A stretch of DNA of 64,000 nucleotides. It comes from Nocardia coubleae NBRC 108252. GTDB taxonomy: Bacteria > Actinomycetota > Actinomycetes > Mycobacteriales > Mycobacteriaceae. Every line of letters begins with the position of its first letter. Positions within the stretch are counted from its first letter, which is position 1. The notes under the pieces are model-generated. The model had not been told where the DNA came from, did no database searches, and worked only from the letters and a program-made list of their open reading frames with translations. A program made the position numbers and the translations under genes. The stretch covers positions 48,617 to 112,616 of the forward strand of contig NZ_BDBD01000005.1 of the NCBI RefSeq assembly GCF_001612805.1. The letters are read 5' to 3'. This document shows positions 19,271-28,640 of the stretch, piece by piece.

Positions 19271-20464
19271 GTGACGAACGCGCGGCCGACGGCCGGGGTG
19301 TCCCAGATCAGCAACGGCAGACGCTGGCTGATGCTCGCCCTCGGCGTGCTCGCGCAGACGTCGAGCGCCACCTTCGTGCACGGCACCCCTTTCCTCCTGC
19401 CCGCCCTCACCGATCGCGGTGATTCGCTGGCTGCCGCGGGCGCGCTGGTCGCCCTGCCGACCGTCGGTCTGGTGTGCACCCTGATCGCGTGGGGTTATGT
19501 CGTCGACCGCATCGGTGAGCGAATCGTGCTGGTCGCGGGCACGACGCTGATGTTCGCCGCCGGCCTCGGCGCGGCCCTGGTCGAGGACCCGATCGCCTTC
19601 GGCGTGCTGCTGTTCCTCGGCGGTGTCGGCGCGGCCAGTTCCAACGGTGCGAGCGGGCGGGTGATCGTCGGCTGGTTCCCGCCGGACCGGCGCGGGCTGG
19701 CCATGGGTATCCGCCAGACCGCCCAGCCGCTCGGCGTCGGCCTGGCCGCGCTGACCATCCCGTGGGTCGCCGATGGGTACGGCATCGCGGCCGCCCTGCT
19801 GGTGCCCGCGCTGTTGGCAGGCGCGGGCGCGATCGGTTGTCTGACAGGCATCGTCGACCCGCCGCGTCCGCCCGCCAAGGCCGCCGACCGCACCAACCCG
19901 TACCGCGGCGACTCCACGCTGTGGCGCATTCACGCGGTGTCCATCCTGCTGGTCTTCCCGCAGGCCACGCTGTGGACGTTCGGGCTGATGTGGTTGCACC
20001 GCGATCTGGGTTGGTCGCTGGCGGCGGCGGGCGCACTGATGACGGTCACCCAATTGCTGGGCGCCGCTGGACGAATCGGCGCGGGCGCGTGGTCGGACCG
20101 GGTCGGCAACCGGCTCGGGCCGCTGCGTCAGGTGGCTGTCGCCGCGGTGTTGGCGATGGCCGCGCTGGCGGTCGCCGCGGGAACGGGCTGGGGATGGATC
20201 GCGGTGCCACTGATGGTGGCGGCGTCGGTGATCTCGGTGTCGGACAACGGATTGGCGTTCACCGCGGTCGCCGAGATCGCCGGACCCTTTTGGAGCGGGC
20301 GCGGTCTCGGCATTCAGAACACGGGCCAGAACCTTGTATTGGCCGCGATCCCACCGGCGTTCGGCGCGCTGATCACGGTGAGCGGGTACCCGACGGCGTT
20401 CGCGTTCGCGTCCGTCATGGCGATGGCGGCGGTGCCATTGGTACCGAGGGGCACCGGAAGGTAG
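19271..20464 (+). CDS. MFS transporter
   Basis: A 397-residue transporter with about 12 membrane helices. The loop after helix 2 reads WGYVVDRIGERIVL, a variant of the MFS motif A, and GWFPPDRRGLAMGIRQTAQPLG lies in the middle of the N-half. GTG 19271 is chosen because GAGGTGA ends five bases before it; GTG 19262 and GTG 19247 are in frame, and the last could serve a nearly leaderless mRNA. Substrate is unknown. The upstream palindrome suggests control by the IclR regulator of the leucine genes. Confidence 0.85.
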   Translation: MTNARPTAGVSQISNGRRWLMLALGVLAQTSSATFVHGTPFLLPALTDRGDSLAAAGALVALPTVGLVCTLIAWGYVVDRIGERIVLVAGTTLMFAAGLGAALVEDPIAFGVLLFLGGVGAASSNGASGRVIVGWFPPDRRGLAMGIRQTAQPLGVGLAALTIPWVADGYGIAAALLVPALLAGAGAIGCLTGIVDPPRPPAKAADRTNPYRGDSTLWRIHAVSILLVFPQATLWTFGLMWLHRDLGWSLAAAGALMTVTQLLGAAGRIGAGAWSDRVGNRLGPLRQVAVAAVLAMAALAVAAGTGWGWIAVPLMVAASVISVSDNGLAFTAVAEIAGPFWSGRGLGIQNTGQNLVLAAIPPAFGALITVSGYPTAFAFASVMAMAAVPLVPRGTGR

Positions 20465-20547
20465 TCACCCGCAACAGCTCCGGCGCGGGTCGGCGCCTGC
20501 GACGCGCGGCCCGCGCCGGACGGGAGGCTCGGCGCTCGGTCTCCGGA

Positions 20548-20907
20548 TCAGGCGGTGCCGGAGCGGTCGGACAGGCCGAGGCGCAGGTGTTCGCTGTGGT
20601 ACACAGCTTCGTCGAGCAGTTGGGCGACGTGGTTGTCGTGCAGGCTGTAGACGATGCTGCGGCCCGCGCGGGTGCCGATCACGAGACCGAGGTTACGTAG
20701 CAGGCGCAACTGATGGGAGACGGCCGACTGTTCCATTCCCACCGCCTCGGCCAGTTCGGTCACCGGGCGCGGACCCTGGCGCAGTTCGGACAGGATCAGA
20801 AGCCTGCTCGGGGTGGCGAGGGCCTGCAGAGTGGTCGCGACGTGCGCGGCCGTATCGGCGTCCAGCCGGGTGGTCGGCCGGTCGCGGCCCTCCACACCGT
20901 GTCCCAT
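20548..20907 (-). CDS. nmtR: ArsR/SmtB nickel/cobalt sensor
   Basis: A 119-residue winged-helix repressor. MEQSAVSHQLRLLRNLGL is the DNA-recognition region. The alpha5 metal ligands D91, H93, H104 and H107 are all present, as is the N-terminal Gly2-His3, so the NmtR site is complete. Positions 109 and 116, histidine in M. tuberculosis NmtR, are Arg and Ser here; they are not part of the core site. Divergent from the P-type ATPase gene across a palindrome, which it should release when nickel or cobalt binds. Confidence 0.92.
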   Translation of the reverse strand: MGHGVEGRDRPTTRLDADTAAHVATTLQALATPSRLLILSELRQGPRPVTELAEAVGMEQSAVSHQLRLLRNLGLVIGTRAGRSIVYSLHDNHVAQLLDEAVYHSEHLRLGLSDRSGTA

Positions 20908-20933
20908 GGCAGGAGTCTAACCGACCCGTTGAA

Positions 20934-20949
20934 ATGAAGACCTCTTCAT
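20934..20949. promoter_or_regulatory. NmtR operator candidate
   Basis: ATGAAGA CC TCTTCAT is a perfect palindrome of 7-base arms between the nmtR start (20907) and the ctpJ start (21000). ArsR/SmtB operators are typically such A/T-containing inverted repeats. An ATG inside it is in frame with ctpJ but has no ribosome site. Confidence 0.65.
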
Positions 20950-20999
20950 ATGTTCTGTTATTCTCGGGTTGTTCTGTTCCCGTCTCACGGAGGTTTCCC

Positions 21000-22964
21000 G
21001 TGGCCATGCCCACCGCCGTCGCGGCACGCCCCGGCGCCGCCGCTCCCGCGCGCTCGCGACGGACCCGGCTGTTCGAGATCGCCGAAATCCGCTGGGCGGC
21101 CGCCTCGCTCGTGCTGTTCCTGGTGGGCCTGGCCGCGCAGCTGTCCGGTGCGCCGTCGTGGTCGTGGTGGGCGCTGTATCTGGCCTGCGCCGTCACCGGC
21201 GGATGGGAGCCGGCGCTGGGCGGGTTACAGGCGTTGCGGGAGAAGACGCTCGATGTCGATCTGCTGATGGTTGTCGCGGCGATCGGCGCCATGTCGATCG
21301 GGCAGGTGACCGACGGTGCGCTGCTGATCGTCATCTTCGCGACCTCCGGCGCGATGGAGGCGCTGGCCACCGCACGGACCGAGGATTCCGTGCGCGGACT
21401 GCTCGACCTCACCCCCGACGTCGCCGTCGTCCTGCGCGACGGCGACGAACAGACGGTGGACGCGACGGATCTCGTCATCGGTGACGTGGTGCTGGTCCGC
21501 CCGGGCGACCGTATCGCGGCGGACGGGACCGTGGTCGGCGGGTCGAGCGAGGTCGACCAGGCCACCATCACCGGCGAACCGCTGCCCGTCGACCGGACCG
21601 TCGGCGACGAGGTTTTCGCGGGCACCCTCAACGGCACCGGCACGCTGCGGATCCGGGTGGATCGGCGGGCGAGTGACTGGGTCGTCGCGCGGATCGCCGG
21701 CCTGGTCGACGAGGCCGTGCGCACCAAGGCGGGCACCCAGCTGTTCATCGAGAAGATCGAGCAGCGCTATTCGATCGGCATGGTGGCGGCGACGATCGCC
21801 GTGTTCGTCGTGCCACTGTTGTGGGGTGAGCCGGTCCGCGAATCCCTCTTGCGCGCCATGACTTTCATGATCGTCGCGTCCCCCTGTGCCGTGGTTCTCG
21901 CGACCATGCCGCCGTTGCTGGCCGCCATCGCCACGGCAGGCCGCCACGGTGTGCTGGTGAAGTCCGCCGCCGTGATGGAACAGCTCGGTACCACCACCCG
22001 CGTCGCGTTCGACAAGACCGGCACGCTCACCCGTGGCACGCCCGAAGTGGCCGAGATCCACGTGCTGCCCGGTACCGCCCTCACCGACGACGCGGTCCTG
22101 CGGCTGGCCGCGGCAGCCGAGCACGGCAGTGAACATCCGTTGGCCGAAGCCATCGTGCGTGCGGCTCGTCAGCGCGGCCTCGGCTTGCCCGATGCCGTGA
22201 ACTTCACGTCCGAACCGGGGCGCGGCGTTTCCGCCACCGTCGACGGGCATGCGATCCGAATCGGTTCGCCCACAGCACTACTCGCCACGCCAGCCGCGGA
22301 TCGAGCTGTTGCCGTGGAGGTGGCGACTCAGCAGTCGCGTGGCCATACCGCGGTGGTCGTCGTCTGCGACGGCTGCCCGGTAGCGGTCCTCGGCATCACC
22401 GATCACGACCGTCCTGAATCAGCCGCCACCGTCGCCAGACTCACCGAATCGACGGGCACCTCACCGGTTCTGCTCACCGGCGACAGTCACACCACCGCAA
22501 GCCATCTCGCCACCCGCGTCGGAATCACCGACCTGCGAACAGACCTGCTCCCCGAGGACAAGGTCACCGCCATCCGGACCCTGCAGTCCGGCGGCGACCG
22601 CATCACCATGGTCGGCGACGGCATCAACGACGCCCCCGCCCTGGCCACCGCCCATGTCGGAATCGCCATGGGCCCCACCGCCTCCGACCTCACCCTGCAA
22701 ACCGCCGACGCCGTGGTGGTCCGCGACGACCTCTCCACCATCCCCACCGTCATCGCCCTGTCCCGCCGAGCCCGCCGCCTGGTCATCGCCAACCTCGCCA
22801 TCGCCGCCACCTTCATCGCGATCCTGGTCACCTGGGACCTGGTCGGCCACCTACCCCTCCCGCTCGGCGTGGCAGGCCACGAAGGATCGACAGTGATCGT
22901 CGCCCTCAACGGCCTCCGCCTCCTCAGCTCCTCCGCCTGGCGCCGCGCCGAGTCGGGTCGCTAG
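21000..22964 (+). CDS. ctpJ: P1B-4-type metal efflux ATPase
   Basis: A 654-residue heavy-metal ATPase that exports cobalt/nickel-type divalent ions at ATP cost. Motifs are TGEP (about 191), SPC in the transport helix (294-296), the phosphorylation site DKTGT (338-342), GDGIND (539-544) and HEGST in the last helix pair (627-631). SPC plus HEG(S/G)T is the P1B-4 signature. No N-terminal metal-binding domain is present, which is normal for this class. GTG 21000 follows GGAGGT at five bases. It pairs with nmtR as in M. tuberculosis Rv3743c-Rv3744. Confidence 0.92.
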   Translation: MAMPTAVAARPGAAAPARSRRTRLFEIAEIRWAAASLVLFLVGLAAQLSGAPSWSWWALYLACAVTGGWEPALGGLQALREKTLDVDLLMVVAAIGAMSIGQVTDGALLIVIFATSGAMEALATARTEDSVRGLLDLTPDVAVVLRDGDEQTVDATDLVIGDVVLVRPGDRIAADGTVVGGSSEVDQATITGEPLPVDRTVGDEVFAGTLNGTGTLRIRVDRRASDWVVARIAGLVDEAVRTKAGTQLFIEKIEQRYSIGMVAATIAVFVVPLLWGEPVRESLLRAMTFMIVASPCAVVLATMPPLLAAIATAGRHGVLVKSAAVMEQLGTTTRVAFDKTGTLTRGTPEVAEIHVLPGTALTDDAVLRLAAAAEHGSEHPLAEAIVRAARQRGLGLPDAVNFTSEPGRGVSATVDGHAIRIGSPTALLATPAADRAVAVEVATQQSRGHTAVVVVCDGCPVAVLGITDHDRPESAATVARLTESTGTSPVLLTGDSHTTASHLATRVGITDLRTDLLPEDKVTAIRTLQSGGDRITMVGDGINDAPALATAHVGIAMGPTASDLTLQTADAVVVRDDLSTIPTVIALSRRARRLVIANLAIAATFIAILVTWDLVGHLPLPLGVAGHEGSTVIVALNGLRLLSSSAWRRAESGR

Positions 22965-23094
22965 CCGTCCAAGGGACTCACCCAGCAGCGTCTGATGATC
23001 CGCGAAGCTGAAAGGCGCTAAACGGCAAGCGACTTACGGATCCTTCGCCGCCGTAGCTGTTCACTGTGTCTTCCGTGCCGATGAGCACACACGA

Positions 23095-23131
23095 AAGGGC
23101 CCGCACCGGCGAGTTGCCGGCGCGGGCCCTT
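23095..23131. terminator. Terminator after leuB
   Basis: AAGGGCCCGC-A-CCGGC pairs with GCCGG-C-GCGGGCCCTT, with TTCTT on the plus side and A-rich flank on the minus side. It lies 14 bases past the leuB stop. The remaining stretch 22965-23094 after ctpJ shows nothing else. Confidence 0.75.
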
Positions 23132-23144
23132 CTTGTCGGTGTCC

Positions 23145-24152
23145 TCAGACAGTGGCGGCGATACGGTCGCCGATCTCCACGGTGGAGGCGGTGCCCGTGC
23201 GGGCGGCCAGGTCCTTGGCGACAGCGGATTCGATGCGGGCGGCGCCTTCGGTGTTGCCCAGGTGGTTGAGCAGCAGGGCCACCGAGAGGATGGCGGCGGT
23301 CGGGTCGGCCTTGGACTGGCCGGCGATGTCGGGGGCACTGCCGTGGACCGGCTCGAACATCGACGGGTTCACACCCGAGGCGTCGATATTGCCCGAGGCG
23401 GCCAGGCCGATGCCACCGCTCACGGCGGCGGCGAGGTCGGTGATGATGTCGCCGAACAGGTTGTCGGTGACGATCACGTCGAAGCGGCCCGGGTCGTTCA
23501 CCATGTGGATGGTCGCTGCGTCGATGTGCTGGTAAGCCGTTGCCACATCGGGGAATTCGGCGCCGACCTCGTCGACGGTGCGCTGCCACAGCGACCCGGC
23601 GAAGGTGAGCACGTTGTTCTTGTGCACCAGGGTGAGGTGCTTGCGGCGGGCCTGCGCGGTGGCGAAGGCGTAGCGGACCACGCGCTCGATGCCGAAGCGG
23701 GTGTTGTTGGAGACCTCGGTCGCCACCTCGTGCGGCGTGCCGACGCGGATCGCGCCACCGGTACCGGTGTACGGCCCTTCGGTGCCCTCACGCACGACGA
23801 CGAAGTCGATGTCCGGGTTGCCGCTGAGCGGGCTGGTGACACCCGGGTACAGCTTCGAGGGCCGCAGGTTCACGTGATGATCCAGCGCGAACCGGGTCTT
23901 CAGCAGCAGCCCACGCTCGAGCACACCGCTCGGCACCGACGGGTCGCCGATCGCGCCGAGCAGGATCGCGTCGTGCTGCTTCAGCTCGGGCAGCACCGAC
24001 TCCGGCAGGATCTCCCCGGTGCGGTGGTAGCGGGCGGCGCCGAGGTCGTACTCGGTCTTCTCGACGCCGGGCGACACCACGTCGAGCACCTTGAGCGCCT
24101 CGGCGATGACCTCGGGACCGATGCCGTCACCGGCGATGACTGCGAGTTTCAT
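23145..24152 (-). CDS. leuB: 3-isopropylmalate dehydrogenase
   Basis: A 335-residue NAD-dependent oxidative decarboxylase of leucine synthesis, of the short actinobacterial type. Motifs are [12 protein letters not shown] at the start, [17 protein letters not shown] in place of the RxxxNLRP loop, and the metal/substrate loop [21 protein letters not shown] near residues 222-242. ATG 24152 follows GGAG at seven bases; ATG 24158 would add two residues. It lies downstream of serA. Confidence 0.96.
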   Translation of the reverse strand: MKLAVIAGDGIGPEVIAEALKVLDVVSPGVEKTEYDLGAARYHRTGEILPESVLPELKQHDAILLGAIGDPSVPSGVLERGLLLKTRFALDHHVNLRPSKLYPGVTSPLSGNPDIDFVVVREGTEGPYTGTGGAIRVGTPHEVATEVSNNTRFGIERVVRYAFATAQARRKHLTLVHKNNVLTFAGSLWQRTVDEVGAEFPDVATAYQHIDAATIHMVNDPGRFDVIVTDNLFGDIITDLAAAVSGGIGLAASGNIDASGVNPSMFEPVHGSAPDIAGQSKADPTAAILSVALLLNHLGNTEGAARIESAVAKDLAARTGTASTVEIGDRIAATV

Positions 24153-24199
24153 GAACAAGCTCCGTTTCGAAGCCGGGGCGGTTCGCCACCGGGATACGA

Positions 24200-24232
24200 G
24201 TGCGCGCCGCCACCGTGGGGTGACGGCGCGCA
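24200..24232 (-). terminator. GC hairpin after serA
   Basis: GTGCGCGCCG pairs with CGGCGCGCA with an internal GCCACC/GGGTGAC partial match. It lies 37 bases past the serA stop and before leuB; no T-tract. Confidence 0.5.
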
Positions 24233-24269
24233 GCTGCCGATGTCCCGGCGTCGAACCGGGACGTCAATC

Positions 24270-25868
24270 TCAGGCCAGGTCGACCAGGACAACCTTGGCG
24301 GCACCGACGGCCTCGCCGATCGCGGTCTGCACCTCGGCGGGCACCTCGCGGTTCACGCGCAGCACGACGGTGGCGCCTTCGGCATCCACGTCCTGGCTCA
24401 GCTGAGCGGCCAGGATGTCGATCTCGGCCTCACCGAGCAGGGTGCCGATCTTGCCGAGCGCGCCCGGCTTGTCGCCGTAGTTCAGCACGGCCAGGTTCAG
24501 GCCCTCGGCGCGCATGTCGTAGTTGCGGCCGTTGATGTTGACGATCTTCTCCACCTGGGCGGGCTCGGTGAGCGACCCGGCCACGTTCAGGGTGGAGCCG
24601 TCGCCGAACACGGCGCGCAGGTCGACCATGCTGCGGTGGTTGGGGCTCTCGGTGGCGGTGGTGACGGTGGCGGTGATGCCACGCTCCTTGGCCAGCGACG
24701 GCGCGTTGACGAAGGTGACCTGGTCCTCGACCAGCGCCGAGAACACACCGCGCAGCGCCGACAGCTCGAGCACGGCCACGTCCTGGGCGGCCAGCTCGCC
24801 GCGCACCTGCACCTCGATGCTGACGGGCAGCTCGTTGGCGATGGCGCCGAGCAGCGCGCCCTGCTTGCGGACGACGTCGAGCCAGGGGGCGACCTCGTCG
24901 TTCACGGCACCACCGGTGACGTTCACGGCGCCGGGCACGAACTCACCGGCCAGCGCGAGCAGCACCGACTTGGCGACGTCGGTGCCCGCGCGGTCCTGGG
25001 CCTCCGAGGTGGACGCACCCAGGTGCGGGGTCACGACGACCTGCGGCAGGTCGAACAGCGGCGAGTCGGTGCACGGCTCGGTCTCGAACACGTCGAGGCC
25101 CGCGGCACGCACGTGACCCTTGGTGATCGCGTCGGCCAGCGCCTGCTCGTCGATCAGCCCACCGCGCGCGGCGTTGACGATGACCACGCCCGGCTTGGTC
25201 AGCGCCAAACGCTCGGCGTTGAGCAGGCCCTTGGTCTCGGGGGTCTTGGGCAGGTGCACCGAGATGAAGTCGGCGCGCTGGAGCACCTCGTCGAGCGTGA
25301 GCAGCTCGATGCCGAGCTGGGCGGCCTTGGCCGGCGACACGTAGGGGTCGTAGGCGACGATCTTGGTCTCGAACGCGGCCAGGCGGGCCGCGAACAGCTG
25401 ACCGATGCGGCCGAGGCCGATCACGCCGACGGTCTTGCCGAAGATCTCGACACCGTTGAACTTGCTGCGCTGCCAGGTCTTCTCACGCAGGGTGGCGTCG
25501 GCGGCCGGGATCTGGCGGGCGGCGGCGAGCAGCAGGGTGACCGCGTGCTCGGCGGCGGTGTGGATGTTGGAGGTGGGCGCGTTCACGACCATCACGCCAC
25601 GCTCGGTGGCGGCGGGCACGTCGACGTTGTCGAGGCCGACGCCGGCACGGGCGACGATCTGGAGCTTCTTGCCCGCGTCGAGCACCTCGGCGTCGACGGT
25701 GGTGGCGGAACGCACGAGCAGCGCGTCGGCCTCGGGGACCGCGGCGAGCAGCGCCGGGCGGTCGGGGCCGTCGACCCAGCGAACCTCGACACCGTCACCG
25801 AGCGCGTCGACGGTCGACTGGGCGAGCTTGTCGGCGATCAGAACTACAGGACGGCCTGCTTGGCTCAC
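24270..25868 (-). CDS. serA: D-3-phosphoglycerate dehydrogenase
   Basis: A 532-residue type I PGDH, first step of serine synthesis. The NAD-binding loop is VGVIGLGRIGQLFAARLA (about 148-165), with catalytic residues in VARAGVGLDNVD and the LGAST segment of PHLGASTSEAQDR. An intervening domain and a C-terminal ACT domain (NYGDKPGALGKIGTLLGEAE) follow, the mycobacterial layout that gives serine feedback control. ATG 25868 is the start. Confidence 0.97.
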   Translation of the reverse strand: MSQAGRPVVLIADKLAQSTVDALGDGVEVRWVDGPDRPALLAAVPEADALLVRSATTVDAEVLDAGKKLQIVARAGVGLDNVDVPAATERGVMVVNAPTSNIHTAAEHAVTLLLAAARQIPAADATLREKTWQRSKFNGVEIFGKTVGVIGLGRIGQLFAARLAAFETKIVAYDPYVSPAKAAQLGIELLTLDEVLQRADFISVHLPKTPETKGLLNAERLALTKPGVVIVNAARGGLIDEQALADAITKGHVRAAGLDVFETEPCTDSPLFDLPQVVVTPHLGASTSEAQDRAGTDVAKSVLLALAGEFVPGAVNVTGGAVNDEVAPWLDVVRKQGALLGAIANELPVSIEVQVRGELAAQDVAVLELSALRGVFSALVEDQVTFVNAPSLAKERGITATVTTATESPNHRSMVDLRAVFGDGSTLNVAGSLTEPAQVEKIVNINGRNYDMRAEGLNLAVLNYGDKPGALGKIGTLLGEAEIDILAAQLSQDVDAEGATVVLRVNREVPAEVQTAIGEAVGAAKVVLVDLA

Positions 25869-26001
25869 TGTGGGGTACTCCTGGGGAAGAAAGGGGTCGG
25901 CAGTTACCGCGGCCCAGAATAGTCGCCGGGGTTCGGGTCCCCTTACCCCCCTGCCCGAAAACCGGGTGAACCCTGGGAGCCGCGCCCCTTAACATCACCG
26001 C

Positions 26002-26805
26002 ATGTCGCTGCGCACCGTCCCCGAGTCGATGGATCCGGCCGTGGTGGCCGCCGTCGACGCCGAGCTCGACCGGGTGGCCGCCGAGCACGGTGTGCGCATC
26101 CGTCTGGCCATCGAAAGCGGCAGCCGCGCTTGGGGTTTCCCGTCCCCCGATTCCGATTACGACTGCCGTTTCGTCTATGTCGCGGGCCTGGAGACGTATC
26201 TGTCGCCGTGGCGTACCCGCGATGTGATCGAGACGCCGCTGGCCGGCCTGCTCGATGTGAACGGCTGGGATCTGGCCAAGGCGCTGCGCCTGCTGGTGCA
26301 GGGCAACGCGGTGCTGGTGGAGTGGCTGATGTCACCCATCGTCTATCGCGGCGACGAGGATTTCCGTGCTCGGTTGCGTGAAGTCGCAGCTCAGGTGGCC
26401 GATCGCGACCGCATCGCCCGTCACTATCTGCACCTGGGTGCCCGGCAGTGGGGGCTCTACGCGCGCAACGGCGGGTTGAAGAAGGTGTTCTACTCGCTGC
26501 GCCCGGCGATGGCGCTGCGCTGGTTGCGCGAGCATCCCGGCGCGGCAGTGGCGCCCATGCACCTGCCGACATTGATGGCGCAGTGCGAGCTGCCCGCCGA
26601 TCTGGTCGCGGCGGTCACCGAACTCACTGACCTGAAGTCGCGCACCCGCGAGATGGGGGCATGCGCACCGCCTGCCCTGATCCCCGCCTTCATCGACGAC
26701 GAGTTCGCCAGGGCGGCAACAGAGTTCACCGCACGTGCGCCGCGCGACCTCAGCACGGCGCAGGCGGTGACCGACGAGTTCTTCCGTGCGGAGGCCCTGA
26801 AATAG
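26002..26805 (+). CDS. Nucleotidyltransferase domain protein (YcgL-type)
   Basis: A 267-residue protein of the predicted-nucleotidyltransferase superfamily. The signature ESGSRAWGFPSPDSDYDCRF (residues 38-57) has the GS...DxD metal-binding pattern of polymerase-beta folds. Members of this group occur in bacteria and phages; targets are unknown. It has its own terminator and stands at the start of the accessory block, so it may be a transferred gene, but its codon use looks like its neighbours. Confidence 0.8.
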   Translation: MSLRTVPESMDPAVVAAVDAELDRVAAEHGVRIRLAIESGSRAWGFPSPDSDYDCRFVYVAGLETYLSPWRTRDVIETPLAGLLDVNGWDLAKALRLLVQGNAVLVEWLMSPIVYRGDEDFRARLREVAAQVADRDRIARHYLHLGARQWGLYARNGGLKKVFYSLRPAMALRWLREHPGAAVAPMHLPTLMAQCELPADLVAAVTELTDLKSRTREMGACAPPALIPAFIDDEFARAATEFTARAPRDLSTAQAVTDEFFRAEALK

Positions 26806-26809
26806 CAGA

Positions 26810-26836
26810 AACTCCGCACCATCCGGTGCGGAGCTT
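26810..26836. terminator. Bidirectional terminator before cspA
   Basis: AACTCCGCACC pairs with GGTGCGGAGCTT around ATCC, between the stops of two convergent genes. Confidence 0.75.
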
Positions 26837-26863
26837 CACGTTCGTACGCTGGTTCGCGCAGAA

Positions 26864-27067
26864 TCAGAGGACGCGGACGTCCTGAGCCTGGGGGCCCTTC
26901 TGACCCTGGCCGATCTCGAACTCCACACGCTGACCCTCATCGAGGGAGCGGAAGCCCGAGCCACTGACAGCCGAGTAATGCACGAAGACGTCGGGGCCTC
27001 CGCCGTCTTGCGCGATGAAGCCGAAGCCCTTCTCGCTGTTGAACCACTTCACAATGCCCTGAGCCAT
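26864..27067 (-). CDS. cspA: Cold-shock protein
   Basis: A 67-residue single cold-shock domain that binds single-stranded RNA/DNA. RNP1 is KGFGFIAQD (residues 13-21) and RNP2 is VFVHYSAV (residues 27-34). AGGAAAG lies eight bases before ATG 27067. The 398-base upstream region could hold the long 5' leader typical of such genes. Confidence 0.96.
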   Translation of the reverse strand: MAQGIVKWFNSEKGFGFIAQDGGGPDVFVHYSAVSGSGFRSLDEGQRVEFEIGQGQKGPQAQDVRVL

Positions 27068-27465
27068 TTCAAAAACTTTCCTGTAGACGAGCCAGGTCCT
27101 AATAGTCCGGTCCCGGTCTCACTGTTCAACAATGCCACGGTTTCGGAAATTCCTCCACACCTCCACCGGAGCGCTGTGAGCAAGCCAACCCTGTTAGCTG
27201 CCAGTTGGTGCTGTCACATAGTCACCGAGGTGGATGCTGCGCGGATGCCGGTGCGGTTGCCACAGGGATGCGGCGAATTGTCCGGAACACGAACCGAACC
27301 GACTGGCACGCATCACCATCGATAACCCTATTGCGCGGTGACCGGCCACCGTCAGCGACCCTAGACATTTTCGATAAAACCAGTACGGCAAATTCTCTAC
27401 CAGCGTACTTTCCGTTTCGTGAGGGTGCACACACCCCCGACGAGAAAACGCGCAAGGAGCTGAGC
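27068..27465. other. Intergenic region between cspA and the MHYT gene
   Basis: A divergent upstream region of 398 bases. It should carry the cspA promoter and leader on the minus strand and the promoter of the MHYT gene on the plus strand. A/T content is higher than in the genes around it. No coding frame with a ribosome site was found. Confidence 0.5.
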
Positions 27466-28248
27466 GTGCTGAACATCAACCATTTCACTTACGGCTGGCT
27501 GACCCCGCTGCTCGCCTATCTCATGTCGGTCCTCGGATCGATGCTGGCACTGCGTTGCATGGTTCGCTCGCGCGCCTCCGGCATCCACGGCGGATGGCTC
27601 ACCGCGGCCGCGATCGCACTCGGCGGAACCGGCATCTGGGTTATGCACTTCATCGCCATGCTCGGTTTCTCCGTGCAGGGCGCGACCATCCGCTACAACG
27701 TGCCGATCACGCTGTTCAGCGCCGCCGTCGCCATGGCCGTGGTGTGGCTCGGCTTGTCGATCGTCGTACGCCGCAGCTGGGACACCGCCGCGCTCCCGGT
27801 GGGCGGGGCGATCACCGGTCTCGGCGTGGCAGCCATGCACTACGCCGGGATGTACGCGATGAAAACCGACATCGAGATCGTCTACGAGCCGACCGTCGTG
27901 GTCGCCTCGCTGGTGATCGCCGTGGTCGCCGCCACCGCGGCCCTCTGGTTCGCCCTGCACATCCACGGTTTCCTCGCCACCATCGGCGCCGCCCTGCTGA
28001 TGGGCGTGGCCGTCACGGGCATGCACTACACCGGCATGTTCTCCATGAGCGCCCACACCAGCGCGCACGTCGCCCATGCCACGGGCGCTACCGCGTCACA
28101 GCTGCTCACACCGCTGATCGTGGCCATCAGCATGGTCACCATGATCCTGCTCATGCAGGTCGGTATCACCGAGGCCGAGGATCCGAATCTCACCCGCCCG
28201 ATCCACGGGCAACGCGCCAGCCGTTTCTGGCCGAGCGGCCAGAACTAG
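27466..28248 (+). CDS. MHYT-domain integral membrane protein
   Basis: A 260-residue protein with about seven membrane helices. The MHYT repeats appear as MHFIAML (residue 60), MHYAGMYAM (124) and MHYTGMFSM (186), which in this family are proposed to bind copper and sense O2, CO or NO. No GGDEF, EAL or kinase output domain is attached, so it is a stand-alone sensor or has another role. GTG 27466 follows AAGGAG at six bases. Its stop codon shares the four-base palindrome CTAG with the stop of the convergent cold-shock gene. Confidence 0.88.
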   Translation: MLNINHFTYGWLTPLLAYLMSVLGSMLALRCMVRSRASGIHGGWLTAAAIALGGTGIWVMHFIAMLGFSVQGATIRYNVPITLFSAAVAMAVVWLGLSIVVRRSWDTAALPVGGAITGLGVAAMHYAGMYAMKTDIEIVYEPTVVVASLVIAVVAATAALWFALHIHGFLATIGAALLMGVAVTGMHYTGMFSMSAHTSAHVAHATGATASQLLTPLIVAISMVTMILLMQVGITEAEDPNLTRPIHGQRASRFWPSGQN

Positions 28249-28451
28249 TCGACGACGCGCACCCGCTGCGCCTCGGGACCGCGCCGCGTCTCGTGCACCG
28301 CGAACTCCACGCGCTGACCGGCCCGCAGTGTCCGGAACCCCTCGCCGACGAGTTCGGTGTACTCCACGAACACCTCCGGTCCGCCCGCGTCCGGGGTGAT
28401 GAAACCGAACCCCTTGCCGCCGTCGAACCAGCTCACCACGCCGCCGGTCAT
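28245..28451 (-). CDS. Divergent cold-shock domain protein
   Basis: A 68-residue cold-shock domain. RNP1 is intact (KGFGFITPD), but RNP2 reads VFVEYTEL where the usual form is VFVHYSAI, so one nucleic-acid-stacking position is changed to Glu. The C-terminal half is more arginine-rich than cspA of this window. GGAAGG lies seven bases before ATG 28451. It is convergent with the MHYT gene. Confidence 0.88.
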   Translation of the reverse strand: MTGGVVSWFDGGKGFGFITPDAGGPEVFVEYTELVGEGFRTLRAGQRVEFAVHETRRGPEAQRVRVVD

Positions 28452-28640
28452 CCACCGACCTTCCTAATCATTTGCCTGACATGCCGATTCGTTCATGGTC
28501 GCATGCCCTCGGGCGCGACACGAAAGCGCACGGACCGGTCGACGCACCCGAGCTGGATAAACTCCAGCCAGGTTCGTCCGCGAGAACGGAGATCCGGTGT
28601 CTCACCATCCTGCGCGACCCCCGCTCCGGCACGGCTGCTC

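Noticed and set aside
20934..20999. ATG at 20934 as the ctpJ start
   Set aside because: It lies inside the operator palindrome and has no ribosome site; GTG 21000 has GGAGGT at the right distance.
23133..25922. 929-residue plus-strand frame opposite leuB and serA
   Set aside because: It is a mirror frame of two well-supported minus-strand genes and has no family similarity.
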